Source: JACVRX01 sp963819885
GTDB taxonomy: Bacteria; Actinomycetota; Actinomycetes; Jiangellales; Jiangellaceae
Direction: 5' to 3'
DNA length: 64,000 bases
Assembly (NCBI GenBank): GCA_963819885.1
Contig: CAWFXV010000022.1
Span: 186,001-250,000, forward strand
Under the pieces are notes generated by a model. That model saw only the letters and a list, made by a program, of their open reading frames with translations. It was not told where the DNA came from and ran no database searches. The translations under genes and the position numbers were made by a program. This document shows positions 33,259 to 42,147 of this stretch, one piece after another. The stretch's first letter is position 1. Each line of letters opens with the position of its first letter.

Positions 33259-34260
33259 TCAGACTCCCCACCGCAGCGCTGGTGTGTTGACCGGACCATC
33301 CCAGAGCGCCAGCAGGTCGTCGGTGACCTTGAGTAGCGTGACCGAACAGCCGGCCATCTCCAGCGAGGTGATGTACGGACCGACGAGCGAGCGGGCGATC
33401 TCGATGCCGTGGCCGGCCAGGATGCGTGCGACCTCGTTGTACATCAGGTAGAGCTCGATCAGCGGCGTCCCGCCCATGCCGTTGACGAAGGCGATCACCG
33501 CGTCGCCACCGCCGAAGGGCAGGTCGGACACGATCGGTTCGACCAGCATCTCGGCGATTTCACCGGCGGTCGCGATTGGGACACGTCGGCGGCCCGGTTC
33601 TCCGTGGATGCCGATGCCGATCTCGATCTCGTCCTCACCGAGCTCGAACGTCGGCTTGCCCACGGCCGGGACTGTGCAGGAGGTCAGTGCCATGCCCATG
33701 CTGCGCCCGTTGGCGTTGACGAGCTTGGCGACATCGGCCACTTCCGAGAGCGGGCGGCCCTGCTCAGCGGCGGCACCGGCGATCTTCTCCAGGAGCACGG
33801 TGACGCCCACGCCGCGCCGGCCGGCCGTATAGAGGCTGTCCTGGACCGCGACGTCGTCATCAGAAACGACGGACGTAACCTCGACACCGGTCTCTGCAGC
33901 AGCGAGCTCGGCGGCCATCTCGAAGTTCATGACGTCGCCGGTGTAGTTCTTCACGACGTGCAGGACGCCGGCGCCGCCGTCGACGCGCTTGGTCGCCTCG
34001 AGCATCTGGTCGGGTACCGGCGAGGTGAAGACTTCACCGGCGCAGGCAGCGTCCAGCATTCCGTGGCCGACGAACCCGCCGTGCAGTGGCTCGTGGCCCG
34101 ACCCGCCGCCAGAGATCAGAGCGACCTTTCCCGCCACCGGAGCGTCGGCGCGGTAGACGATCTTGTTGGGGTGATCGACGCGGAGGTCTGGGTGTGCGGC
34201 CTCGATCCCGAGCAGTGCTTCGGCCACCACGTCGGCCGGGTCGTTGATGAGCTTCTTCAT
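33259..34260 (-). CDS. dhaK: Dihydroxyacetone kinase subunit DhaK (substrate-binding)
   Basis: The 333-residue protein contains LISGGGSGHEPLHGGFVGHG, the loop VVKNYTGDVMNFEMA and the covalent-binding His219 in IGIGIHGEPG. DhaK binds dihydroxyacetone as a hemiaminal on this His and receives phosphate from DhaL-ATP, giving dihydroxyacetone phosphate for glycolysis. GGAGG lies 7 bases before the ATG. It is second in the glpF-dhaK-dhaL-dhaM operon. No glycerol dehydrogenase gene is seen nearby. Confidence 0.96.
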   Translation of the reverse strand: MKKLINDPADVVAEALLGIEAAHPDLRVDHPNKIVYRADAPVAGKVALISGGGSGHEPLHGGFVGHGMLDAACAGEVFTSPVPDQMLEATKRVDGGAGVLHVVKNYTGDVMNFEMAAELAAAETGVEVTSVVSDDDVAVQDSLYTAGRRGVGVTVLLEKIAGAAAEQGRPLSEVADVAKLVNANGRSMGMALTSCTVPAVGKPTFELGEDEIEIGIGIHGEPGRRRVPIATAGEIAEMLVEPIVSDLPFGGGDAVIAFVNGMGGTPLIELYLMYNEVARILAGHGIEIARSLVGPYITSLEMAGCSVTLLKVTDDLLALWDGPVNTPALRWGV

Positions 34261-34286
34261 GGCGATGCCTCCGTATGGTGTCGACG

Positions 34287-35051
34287 CTAGACCGACGTGG
34301 ATGTCTTGGACACGGGAGCAGGCGCCGATGCTGGTTCGGGCAGCTCGCGGGTTCTGGTGATGGCGACGTAGATCAGTGCCGCCGCAACTCCGGCAGATAT
34401 CTCGGCCAGCAGGTAGACCGGCGCCTGGCTCCAGGCCACCTCGCCACCCCACAGCTGCTGGACGATCATCGGGCCGAGCGTTCGGGCCGGGTTGATGGAC
34501 GCTCCGGTGGCCGGGGCGACCGGGATGATCGCCGCGAAGACGACCAGGCCGATGGCGATACCGGCGAATCCCGGAGCAGCTGCCTTGTGGATCACGCCGA
34601 AGATCGTGAAGACCAGGATGAACGTGCCGACGAACTCGGCGACGAACGCCTGGCCGGCGCCCACGCCGGGACCGTAGGCGGCCACGCCAAGGCCAACCTC
34701 GCTGGCCTGGTCGCCGAGGACACCGATGATCGCGAACGAGCCGATGATCGCGCCGACGACCTGCGCTCCGATGTAGGAGGGAACTTGTTGCCACGGGAAC
34801 TTGCCCGTGGCGGCCAGGCCGAGGGTCACGGCGGGGTTGATGTGGTTGCCCGACACGTGCCCGAGCGCGTAGACCGTCGCCACGACCACTGTCGCGAAGG
34901 CGAACGAGATCACCCCCAGGTCGGCCATCGTGAACGGGCTGTCGCCGTTGACGATCAGCGTCGCGGGTACCGAGCCGACGCCGACGAACACGAGGAAGGC
35001 GGTACCCAGCACCTCCGCCGCAAGCTTTTGTGGGGACCGTAGACCTTCCAT
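34287..35051 (-). CDS. glpF: Aquaporin/glycerol facilitator (MIP family)
   Basis: The 254-residue protein has six TM helices and the two NPA boxes SGNHINPAVTLG and GASINPARTLGP. The context with dihydroxyacetone kinase favours glycerol or dihydroxyacetone uptake over water transport. The residues around the second NPA (NPARTLGP) are also common in water channels, so glycerol specificity is inferred from the operon. The ATG at 35051 has AGGAGG 5 bases upstream. It is 26 bases upstream of dhaK and divergent from the IclR regulator. Confidence 0.88.
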   Translation of the reverse strand: MEGLRSPQKLAAEVLGTAFLVFVGVGSVPATLIVNGDSPFTMADLGVISFAFATVVVATVYALGHVSGNHINPAVTLGLAATGKFPWQQVPSYIGAQVVGAIIGSFAIIGVLGDQASEVGLGVAAYGPGVGAGQAFVAEFVGTFILVFTIFGVIHKAAAPGFAGIAIGLVVFAAIIPVAPATGASINPARTLGPMIVQQLWGGEVAWSQAPVYLLAEISAGVAAALIYVAITRTRELPEPASAPAPVSKTSTSV

Positions 35052-35070
35052 CCGAGCCTCCTGGGCCATA

Positions 35071-35097
35071 GCCGAACAACATTCGGCAATGTCGAAT
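35071..35097. promoter_or_regulatory. Candidate IclR operator between glpF and its regulator
   Basis: Two overlapping palindromes occur in the divergent intergenic space. GCCGAA-5-TTCGGC lies at 35071-35087 and ATTCG-7-CGAAT at 35081-35097. IclR-family regulators bind such TTCG/CGAA dyads. The site lies 20 bases before the glpF start, where binding would block transcription. Confidence 0.5.
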
Positions 35098-35168
35098 AGT
35101 GCTTGGAGATTACGACTATGTTTCACTTGGCGCAAGAGGTGAGAGATGTTCAGTGTGCGAGGTAGCCG

Positions 35169-35924
35169 GTGATCCAGTCGGTGGATCGAGCCATCCGGAT
35201 GTTGTCTGCGCTACAGGGTGCCCGGCAGCTGAGCCTGTCCGAACTGGCCGGTCGGCTGGAGCTACCACCGTCGACGGTCCACGGCATCGTTCGTACGCTT
35301 GTCGCCCACGGGATGGTGGTGCAGGACCGTTCCGGGCGTTATCAGCTCGGCCCGGCGGTGCTGCGGCTGGGCAACGTCTACCTCGACACACTCGAGCTCA
35401 GGTCGCGGGCCATGACCTGGGCCGAGGAACTGGCTCGCCGCACCGGATTCGCGGTCCGGACCGGTGTGCTGCTGGCCGAAGACGTCGTGATCATCCACCA
35501 CGAGCCGCGTCCGGACGGGAGCCGGCAGATGCCCGAGGTCGGCATCGTGATCCCGGCCCACGCGAGCGCCCTCGGTAAGGCACTGTTGGCGTTCTCGCCG
35601 GCGGACGAAGAACGACTCCTCAACTCCGCGCCACGCAGCATGACCGGAGAGACCCTGACCGATACAGCGGTCTTGAAGGACGAGCTCGAAGTCGTGCGGA
35701 CCAGCGGGATGGCCGCTGAGCGCGACGAGGCGGTGTTGGGCGAGAGCAGCATCGCTGCAACGGTCTTCGACGCGAGCGGCCTACCCGTCGGAGCCATCGG
35801 CGTCGTGGTTCCGACCAATGAGTGGCCGGTGGGCGACGCGGTCACCGAGGCCGTTCGCTCAGCTGCACGGACGATCTCGCGGGAACTCGGCGCTGCTCAG
35901 TGGCCGGCAGGGCCACCCGATTGA
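35169..35924 (+). CDS. IclR-family regulator (GylR-like) of the glycerol/DHA operon
   Basis: The 251-residue protein has an N-terminal winged HTH (SVDRAIRMLSALQGARQLSL then SELAGRLELPPSTVHGIVRT) and the IclR effector domain with HHEPRPDG, HASALGKALLAFSP and the tail GAIGVVVP. It resembles GylR of Streptomyces, which represses glycerol uptake genes. Its divergent position opposite glpF-dhaKLM supports control of that operon. The GTG at 35169 has GAGG 6 bases upstream. Its 3' end overlaps the convergent AlkZ-like gene by 28 bases. Confidence 0.87.
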   Translation: MIQSVDRAIRMLSALQGARQLSLSELAGRLELPPSTVHGIVRTLVAHGMVVQDRSGRYQLGPAVLRLGNVYLDTLELRSRAMTWAEELARRTGFAVRTGVLLAEDVVIIHHEPRPDGSRQMPEVGIVIPAHASALGKALLAFSPADEERLLNSAPRSMTGETLTDTAVLKDELEVVRTSGMAAERDEAVLGESSIAATVFDASGLPVGAIGVVVPTNEWPVGDAVTEAVRSAARTISRELGAAQWPAGPPD

Positions 35925-36997
35925 CGGCTCGGCCGGACTTCATCAGTCCCGATCGACCATGATGCCTCGTGCTCGAGGAACCGGCCGAGGTCGGCCACCT
36001 CGGCATCCAGCTCGCTGGCGACCGCACCGGTCACGGAGCCTTCCGCGAACGGCGTGACCGTCACCTTGAGCCGGCCGGTGCGCACTTCCGAGCGCCAGGT
36101 AGCCACGACCTGGCCCTCGTGAATCACGGTCGGCAGGACATAACCTCCACCGGTCCACACCGTGCGTCTGTGTTCGGGGGGAACCGCGTGGTCACGACTG
36201 GAGTATCCGATCAGGTACGGATCGAAGTGCGGGAGCAGACGCACCGCTGTCTCCACCGCGCGACGACTCGGAGTCACACCACGTTCCTCCGCAAGCTGCC
36301 AGGCCTGCTGAGCCTCCGCAGCCGGCAAACCCGACCACGCCGCCAGGTCTTGCGGCTGGGCCGGGCCGTAGGCCAGGCGATAGCGCTGGGCCAACATCGT
36401 CAGGGCATCGTCGCGGTCGACGACCGACGGAGAGGACGGTTCGCTGCGAACCCAGGTCTGCTCCCGCCCTTGATCGGGCCCGCAGACGAGCAGCCCATGC
36501 AGGGCTGCATACCGGACCAGGTGGATGCCGCGCTGGCCGGCCGGATCGATGCCGTGCGCGACCAGATCGGCGAACAGCTCCGCGCGGGTAGCCGGCCCCT
36601 GCTCGAGCCGTTGTCCCAGCACATCGAGAGCTCGGTCGAGCGTGGCGGAGTTCAAAACCAGTTCGGCATACCTGCGTTGGCTCGTCCTCAGCACGATCGG
36701 GGCCAGGATGCCCAGCAGCCAATCCAGATCCGCCGCGGCTGCGACGTGGAGCGTTCCACGCATGAGCCACGTCCGCACCAGTGGCCCACTCGGTGCGGCA
36801 GCACGCTGCACGTCAGCGGCACGGACACCGACAGTCCTGACCCGGATCGCGAGAGCTGCGGCCGACGGGATCTGAGCCTGGACGCCGATCAGATGGCTGA
36901 CGATCTCAACCGGCGCTGCCGCTGCCTGGCCGGGAGTGAGCCGTTGTGCCCACAGGCGGCCCGCACGTAGTCCGGCCTCGGTCAGCACATTGCCCAC
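35897..36997 (-). CDS. Winged-helix AlkZ-like (HTH_42) protein
   Basis: The 366-residue protein has the family segments LIGVQAQIPSAAALAIRVR, VRTWLMRGTLHVAAAADLDW, LPHFDPYLIGYSSRD and GGYVLPTVIHEGQVVATWR. HTH_42 proteins include DNA glycosylases such as AlkZ and YcaQ, which excise alkylated or cross-linked bases and use a Q-x-Q motif (VQAQ here). Whether this member is a glycosylase is inference. It starts with GTG and converges with overlap on the IclR gene. Confidence 0.8.
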   Translation of the reverse strand: MGNVLTEAGLRAGRLWAQRLTPGQAAAAPVEIVSHLIGVQAQIPSAAALAIRVRTVGVRAADVQRAAAPSGPLVRTWLMRGTLHVAAAADLDWLLGILAPIVLRTSQRRYAELVLNSATLDRALDVLGQRLEQGPATRAELFADLVAHGIDPAGQRGIHLVRYAALHGLLVCGPDQGREQTWVRSEPSSPSVVDRDDALTMLAQRYRLAYGPAQPQDLAAWSGLPAAEAQQAWQLAEERGVTPSRRAVETAVRLLPHFDPYLIGYSSRDHAVPPEHRRTVWTGGGYVLPTVIHEGQVVATWRSEVRTGRLKVTVTPFAEGSVTGAVASELDAEVADLGRFLEHEASWSIGTDEVRPSRQSGGPAGH

Positions 36998-37028
36998 CCG
37001 ACCGATACTGCACGGGTCGAGGACAGAC

Positions 37029-37060
37029 GACGGCGAGGGCCGAGCATGGCCCTCGCCGTC
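37029..37060 (-). terminator. Terminator hairpin after the GlsB-like gene
   Basis: GACGGCGAGGGCC at 37029-37041 pairs perfectly with GGCCCTCGCCGTC at 37048-37060 around a 6-base loop, 22 bases beyond the GlsB-like stop. Confidence 0.8.
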
Positions 37061-37081
37061 GGTGGTGCGGCACCCGCTGGG

Positions 37082-37351
37082 TTAGACGCGTCGTCGGCTC
37101 CCGACGCCGGCGAACAGGCCGATGGCGATGGCCGCGAGGCCGACCTGGAAGACGATCTCGATCCAGTCAATGCCCGGCGTCACCGCGAAACCGAACTGCT
37201 GGGCCAACCAGGTACCCAGCAGCGCTGCCACGATGCCGATGACGACGGTCAACAGGATCCCGATGTTCTGCCGGCCGGGCAGCACGAACCGTGCCAGCGC
37301 GCCAATGATCGCGCCGATCACGATCGCCATGATGATGCCCGAGGCTGTCAT
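37082..37351 (-). CDS. GlsB/YeaQ/YmgE family stress-response membrane protein
   Basis: The 89-residue protein has three hydrophobic helices with IIGALARFVLPGRQNIGILL near the first turn, typical of the transglycosylase-associated (GlsB/YeaQ) family linked to envelope stress. The ATG at 37351 has AAAGGAG 5 bases upstream. The hydrophilic residues encoded upstream are not part of the family. It is divergent from the kdp operon. Confidence 0.85.
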   Translation of the reverse strand: MTASGIIMAIVIGAIIGALARFVLPGRQNIGILLTVVIGIVAALLGTWLAQQFGFAVTPGIDWIEIVFQVGLAAIAIGLFAGVGSRRRV

Positions 37352-37482
37352 GCTGACTCCTTTGTCCAGGGGGTTGGTGCGGTGATCCTCTTTCCTCCTG
37401 GTGCGGTCGGCAAACCCTCCCGAGCATGCCGTTGCCTGCTTGTGACGTACTTGGCCAGCAGTCGTGGCGGCACTCGAGCGGC

Positions 37483-37533
37483 GCGTCAAGATCCCGTCAA
37501 GACGGCGGTGCTCGCCGCTAAGGAGCCGTCAAG
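37483..37533 (+). promoter_or_regulatory. Candidate KdpE-binding direct repeats upstream of kdp
   Basis: GCGTCAAG at 37483-37490 and CCGTCAAG at 37494-37501 are direct repeats 11 bases apart. A third copy, CCGTCAAG, is at 37526-37533, about three helical turns further. OmpR-type regulators such as KdpE bind tandem repeats with this spacing. The site lies 80-130 bases before the first kdp reading frame. Confidence 0.5.
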
Positions 37534-37612
37534 GCTGTCCTAGTCGGCCACGTGAAGGCGTTTGACTTCGACGGGTGGCCCATCCGGGTCATCCGTCCTT
37601 CTTGGAGCCTCG

Positions 37613-37696
37613 ATGCCCGACGTGATCTTCGTGGGATTGATCGTGCTGTTCTTCGCCGCCGTCGTGCTTCTGGTGAAGGGGCTGGAACGGCTGTGA
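37613..37696 (+). CDS. 27-residue membrane peptide preceding kdpF
   Basis: A 28-codon frame encodes MPDVIFVGLIVLFFAAVVLL then VKGLERL, one TM helix with a basic end. GGAG lies 5 bases before the ATG. Its TGA overlaps the GTG of kdpF, which implies translational coupling. Its size and position suggest a second small accessory subunit of the Kdp pump or a translation leader. No family is recognised. Confidence 0.6.
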   Translation: MPDVIFVGLIVLFFAAVVLLVKGLERL

Positions 37697-37782
37697 ACGC
37701 GGAGAACGCGGTCGCACTGGTCGTGGCCATCGCCCTCGTCGGCTACCTGTTTGCCGCCCTTCTCTTCCCGGAGAAGTTCTGA
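37693..37782 (+). CDS. kdpF: KdpF, small stabilising subunit of the K+ pump
   Basis: The 29-residue hydrophobic peptide with AVALVVAIALVGYLFAALLF and the end PEKF is the typical KdpF helix (consensus end LLRPEKF). KdpF stabilises the KdpABC complex in the membrane. The GTG overlaps the previous stop, and the TGA overlaps the kdpA ATG. Confidence 0.88.
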   Translation: MNAENAVALVVAIALVGYLFAALLFPEKF

Positions 37783-39443
37783 TGAGCGCAACCGCCGCAG
37801 GCATCCTCCAGCTGCTTCTGCTGGTGGCTCTTCTGGCGCTTGCTCACCGGCCGCTCGGCGACTACATGGCGCGGGTTTTCGCCGGCTCCAAGCACCTGGG
37901 TGTCGAGCGGGCCTTCTATCGCGTCGTCCGGGTCGACCCGGAGGCCGACCAGCGGTGGAGCATGTACTTGATCTCGCTACTGGGCTTCTCTGCCGTGTCG
38001 GTGCTGTTCCTGTTCGGCTTCCAGCGGCTGCAGAGCTATCTGCCGCTCTCGCTGGACTTCCCCGGCGTCCCACCGGCTGGCGCCTTCAACACCGCTGTCT
38101 CGTTCGTCACGAACACGAACTGGCAGTGGTACTCCGGCGAGGCGACCATGGGCCACCTGGTGCAGATGGCCGGCCTCGCGGTCCAGAACTTCGTGTCCGC
38201 CGCGGTCGGTCTTGCGGTCGCCGTCGGGCTGATCCGCGGATTGGTGCGCACCCAGACCGACCGGCTCGGCAACTTCTGGGTCGATCTCACCCGCGCAACG
38301 GTACGAATCCTGCTGCCGCTCGCGTTCGTCTTCGCGCTCGTGCTCGTGATCGGCGGGGTGGTCCAGAACTTCGCTAGCCCGGTAGACGTCGCCACGCTCA
38401 CCGGCGGTACCCAGTCGATCACGGGAGGCCCCGTCGCCTCCCAGGAGGCGATCAAGGAGCTGGGCACCAACGGCGGTGGGTTCTACAACGCGAACTCAGC
38501 GCACCCGTTCGAGAACCCCAACTCATGGACCAACCTGGTCGAGATCTTCATGCTCCTAGTCATCCCGTCCGCCCTGCCTCGCACGTACGGCCAGATGGTC
38601 GGCGACAAGCGGCAGGGCTACGCCATATTGGCCGCGATGGCGGTGCTGTGGGCCGGGTTGGTCGTCGCGACGACGGCCGCAGAGGTCACGCATCCCGGCA
38701 CTGTTCCACAGTCCGTCGGCGCAGCGATGGAGGGCAAGGAGGTCCGGTTCGACACGTGGTCCTCGGCGCTGTTCGCGGCGTCGACAACTGGCACGTCGAC
38801 CGGCGCGGTCAACGCCATGCATGACAGCTTCACCGCCGCGGGCGGTGGCGTCGTTCTCTTCAACATGATGCTCGGGGAAGTTTCGCCGGGCGGTGTGGGA
38901 GCCGGCCTGTACGGCATCGTGGTGCTGGCCATCCTGGCGGTCTTCCTGGCCGGCCTCATGGTCGGCCGGACTCCCGAGTACCTGGGCAAGAAGATCGGGC
39001 GGCGCGAGATCACGCTGGTGGCCCTCTATGTTCTGGCCGTGCCGTTCGCGTTGCTGATCGGGGCCGGTCTCGCGACCTCGTTCGATGGGCCGAAGGAAAC
39101 CATCCTGAATACCGGGCCACACGGCTTCTCCGAGGTCTTATACGCGTTCACCTCCGCGAGCAACAACAACGGCAGCGCGTTCGCCGGAATCGGCGTCGGC
39201 ACCACCTTCTACAACACGGCGCTTGGTCTGGCCATGCTGGTCGGCCGGTTCCTGCCGATCGTGTTTGTGCTTGCCCTGGCCGGTTCACTGGCCCGCCAGC
39301 GCCTCACCCCTGTGACGGCCGGCACGCTGCCGACGCATAAGCCGCTGTTCGTCACCCTGCACGTGGCGACCATCGTCATTGTCGCGGGCTTGACGTTTTT
39401 TCCGGCGCTCGCACTCGGCCCGATCGCCGAGGCCCTGGTATGA
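37782..39443 (+). CDS. kdpA: K+-transporting ATPase subunit A
   Basis: The 553-residue protein has about ten TM helices and the SKT-type selectivity filter segments FVTNTNWQWYSGE, GTNGGGFYNANSAHPFENP, TTGTSTGAVNAMHD and SASNNNGSAFAG. KdpA is the channel-like subunit that selects and moves K+. It starts in the overlap TGATG with kdpF. It is first of the large kdpABC genes. Confidence 0.97.
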   Translation: MSATAAGILQLLLLVALLALAHRPLGDYMARVFAGSKHLGVERAFYRVVRVDPEADQRWSMYLISLLGFSAVSVLFLFGFQRLQSYLPLSLDFPGVPPAGAFNTAVSFVTNTNWQWYSGEATMGHLVQMAGLAVQNFVSAAVGLAVAVGLIRGLVRTQTDRLGNFWVDLTRATVRILLPLAFVFALVLVIGGVVQNFASPVDVATLTGGTQSITGGPVASQEAIKELGTNGGGFYNANSAHPFENPNSWTNLVEIFMLLVIPSALPRTYGQMVGDKRQGYAILAAMAVLWAGLVVATTAAEVTHPGTVPQSVGAAMEGKEVRFDTWSSALFAASTTGTSTGAVNAMHDSFTAAGGGVVLFNMMLGEVSPGGVGAGLYGIVVLAILAVFLAGLMVGRTPEYLGKKIGRREITLVALYVLAVPFALLIGAGLATSFDGPKETILNTGPHGFSEVLYAFTSASNNNGSAFAGIGVGTTFYNTALGLAMLVGRFLPIVFVLALAGSLARQRLTPVTAGTLPTHKPLFVTLHVATIVIVAGLTFFPALALGPIAEALV

Positions 39444-39462
39444 GCGCCACCCAGGTCCTGCC

Positions 39463-41556
39463 ATGGAGAGTCCAGTGACCACCATTACGCCCGCCGCCCC
39501 ACCTGAGGCGAAGCAGCTTCCCGGCCGGGTCGGCGCGGGCCTGTTCGAGCCGCGCCAGCTCCTTGCCGCCCTGCCGGACGCGATCAAGAAGCTCGACCCG
39601 CGGCACATGGTCAAATCCCCGGTCATGTTCGTCGTCGAGGTCGGCGCCGTTCTCACGACGGTTCTCGCCATCGTCGACCCCAGCACGTTCTCCTGGTGGG
39701 TGGTCGCATGGCTGTGGCTCACGGTGATCTTCGCCAACCTGGCCGAGGCAGTAGCCGAGGGCCGCGGCCGGGCGCAGGCAGCTACGCTGCGGGCGACTAA
39801 GAAGGAAACGCCGGCTCGGCTCCTGGTCAAGGGCGCTGAGAACGTCGTCCCCAGCGCGAGCCTGAAGCCCGGCGACGTGGTGGTGGTCGAGGCCGGAGAG
39901 ATCATCCCCGGCGATGGCGACGTCATCGACGGGGTCGCCAGCGTGGACGAGTCCGCGATCACCGGCGAGTCCGCGCCGGTCATCCGCGAGTCCGGCGGCG
40001 ACCGCTCGGCCGTCACCGGCGGGACGAAGGTGCTCTCGGACCGCATCGTGGTGCAGATCACCGCAAAGCAGGGCGAGAGTTTTGTCGACCGGATGATCGC
40101 CCTGGTCGAGGGCGCCCGGCGGCAGAAGACGCCGAACGAGATCGCGCTTAACATCCTGCTGGCGAGTCTGACAATCGTGTTCCTGCTGGCAGTGGCAACG
40201 CTGCAGCCGTTCGCGGGGTATGCGGGCGAACTCCAGTCGATCATCGTCCTGGTGGCGCTGCTGGTCTGCCTCATCCCGACGACGATCGGAGCACTGCTAT
40301 CGGCAATCGGCATCGCCGGCATGGACCGGCTGGTTCAGCGCAACGTGCTGGCCATGTCCGGACGAGCCGTCGAGGCAGCAGGTGACGTCAACGTCCTGCT
40401 GCTCGACAAGACCGGGACCATCACCCTCGGCGACCGGCAGGCGGTGGAGTTCATGCCGGTCGACGGCGTCACGGCGATGGAACTGGCGGACGCCGCGCAG
40501 CTATCCAGCATGGCCGATGCGACCCCCGAGGGCCGCTCGGTCGTCGTCCTGGCCAAGCGTGTGTTCGGCCTGCGTGAGCGCGCCGCCGGAGAGCTGCCGC
40601 AAGCGACCTTCGTGGCGTTCTCCGCCGAGACCCGGATGTCCGGCGTCGACCTTGACAGCGACCGAAGCATCCGCAAGGGCGCCGCGGCGTCGGTGCTCAC
40701 CTGGGTCCGTCACCACGGCGGCCGACCCACTGCGGAGATCGACGGTTTCATCGACAGCGTCGCCGCGGCTGGCGGCACACCACTCGTCGTGGCCGAGATC
40801 GCCGACGGAACAGCGCGCGCCCTGGGCGTCGTGCATCTGGCCGACGTCGTCAAGCACGGGATGCGCGAGCGATTCGACGAGCTGCGCGCGATGGGTATCC
40901 GCACAGTCATGGTCACCGGTGACAACCCGGTCACGGCCAAAGCGATCGCAGAGCAGTCCGGCGTGGACGACTTCCTGGCCGAGGCCAAGCCCGAGGACAA
41001 AATGGCGCTAATCAAGCGCGAGCAGGCGGGAGGTCGGCTGATCGCGATGACCGGTGACGGCACCAATGACGCACCGGCGCTCGCACAAGCCGACGTGGGT
41101 GTCGCGATGAACACCGGCACATCGGCGGCGAAGGAAGCCGGGAACATGGTCGACCTCGACTCCAACCCGACGAAGCTGATCGAGATCGTCGAGATCGGCA
41201 AGCAGCTGCTCATCACCCGCGGTGCTCTCACGACCTTCTCCATCGCTAACGACGTCGCCAAGTACTTCGCGATCATCCCGGCGATGTTTGCGGCCGTGTA
41301 CCCGCAGCTCGACTCGATCAACATCATGGGCCTGGCGACTCCGCGATCGGCGATCGTGTCGGCGGTGATCTTCAACGCGCTGATCATCATCGCGCTGATC
41401 CCGCTCGCCCTGCGCGGCGTCCGCTACCGGCCGGTTGCGGCGGCGGAGCTGCTACGCCGGAACGCGCTGATCTATGGCCTGGGCGGCATCATCGTCCCGT
41501 TCATCGGAATCAAGCTGCTCGACCTGTTCGTCTCGATGATTCCTGGGATCGGGTGA
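39463..41556 (+). CDS. kdpB: K+-transporting P-type ATPase subunit B
   Basis: The 697-residue protein has the P-type motifs: TGES at 167-170, the phosphorylated Asp315 in LLLDKTGTIT, and GDGTNDAPAL in the hinge, with flanking TM helices. It hydrolyses ATP to drive K+ uptake via KdpA. The ATG at 39463 is used. The GTG at 39475 (VTTITPAA) is a good alternative, since GGAGAG lies about 5 bases before it. Confidence 0.97.
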   Translation: MESPVTTITPAAPPEAKQLPGRVGAGLFEPRQLLAALPDAIKKLDPRHMVKSPVMFVVEVGAVLTTVLAIVDPSTFSWWVVAWLWLTVIFANLAEAVAEGRGRAQAATLRATKKETPARLLVKGAENVVPSASLKPGDVVVVEAGEIIPGDGDVIDGVASVDESAITGESAPVIRESGGDRSAVTGGTKVLSDRIVVQITAKQGESFVDRMIALVEGARRQKTPNEIALNILLASLTIVFLLAVATLQPFAGYAGELQSIIVLVALLVCLIPTTIGALLSAIGIAGMDRLVQRNVLAMSGRAVEAAGDVNVLLLDKTGTITLGDRQAVEFMPVDGVTAMELADAAQLSSMADATPEGRSVVVLAKRVFGLRERAAGELPQATFVAFSAETRMSGVDLDSDRSIRKGAAASVLTWVRHHGGRPTAEIDGFIDSVAAAGGTPLVVAEIADGTARALGVVHLADVVKHGMRERFDELRAMGIRTVMVTGDNPVTAKAIAEQSGVDDFLAEAKPEDKMALIKREQAGGRLIAMTGDGTNDAPALAQADVGVAMNTGTSAAKEAGNMVDLDSNPTKLIEIVEIGKQLLITRGALTTFSIANDVAKYFAIIPAMFAAVYPQLDSINIMGLATPRSAIVSAVIFNALIIIALIPLALRGVRYRPVAAAELLRRNALIYGLGGIIVPFIGIKLLDLFVSMIPGIG

Positions 41557-42146
41557 TAGCAGTGTTCGCCAACGCGTTGCGGCAGAGCTGGGCGGGCCTT
41601 CGGGTCCTGCTCGCGTTCACAATCGTGCTCGGACTGGGATATCCGCTCGCGGTCGCCGGGATTTCGCAACTGCTGATGAACGACCAGGCCAACGGCTCGT
41701 TAGTGGAGCGCGACGGCGACATCGTAGGTTCCTCCTTGATCGGGCAGACCTTCGAGGGCCCGGAATGGTTCCACTCGCGCCCGTCGGCTGCCGGTGACGG
41801 ATACGATCCGCTGGCGACCGCCGGCTCCAATCTGGGCCCGGAGAGCGAGGACCTGCTCGCTCTGGTCGAAGAGCGCCGGCTGGCCGTGGCTGAGGAGGAC
41901 GGCGTCGACCCGGCGGACGTCCCACCGGATGCGCTGACCGCCTCGGCGAGCGGGCTCGACCCGCACATCTCACCCAAGTACGCCTACCAGCAGGTCGACC
42001 GGATCGCCGCGGATCGCGGCCTGGCCCCGGCCGACGTCCGCGCGCTCGTCGACGATCACGCACAGGGGCGGGCGCTGGGCTTCCTGGGCGGCGAAGGGGT
42101 CAACGTCCTCCAGCTCAACCTCGCCCTCGACGCCCTGTCGGAATGA
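41553..42146 (+). CDS. kdpC: K+-transporting ATPase subunit C
   Basis: The 197-residue protein has one N-terminal TM helix, then IGQTFEGPEWFHSRPSAAGD, SGSNLGP-like ATAGSNLGPES, ASGLDPHISPKYAYQQVDRI and the end VNVLQLNLALDAL, all typical of KdpC. It helps ATP binding in the KdpFABC complex. The GTG overlaps the kdpB stop by 4 bases. Confidence 0.96.
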   Translation: MIAVFANALRQSWAGLRVLLAFTIVLGLGYPLAVAGISQLLMNDQANGSLVERDGDIVGSSLIGQTFEGPEWFHSRPSAAGDGYDPLATAGSNLGPESEDLLALVEERRLAVAEEDGVDPADVPPDALTASASGLDPHISPKYAYQQVDRIAADRGLAPADVRALVDDHAQGRALGFLGGEGVNVLQLNLALDALSE

Positions 42147-42147
42147 C

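Noticed and set aside
32616..33299. In-frame upstream extension of DhaM to about 1050 residues
   Set aside because: The extension is antisense-frame translation of dhaL on the same strand; the DhaM domain begins exactly at the ATG at 32615, 2 bases after dhaL.
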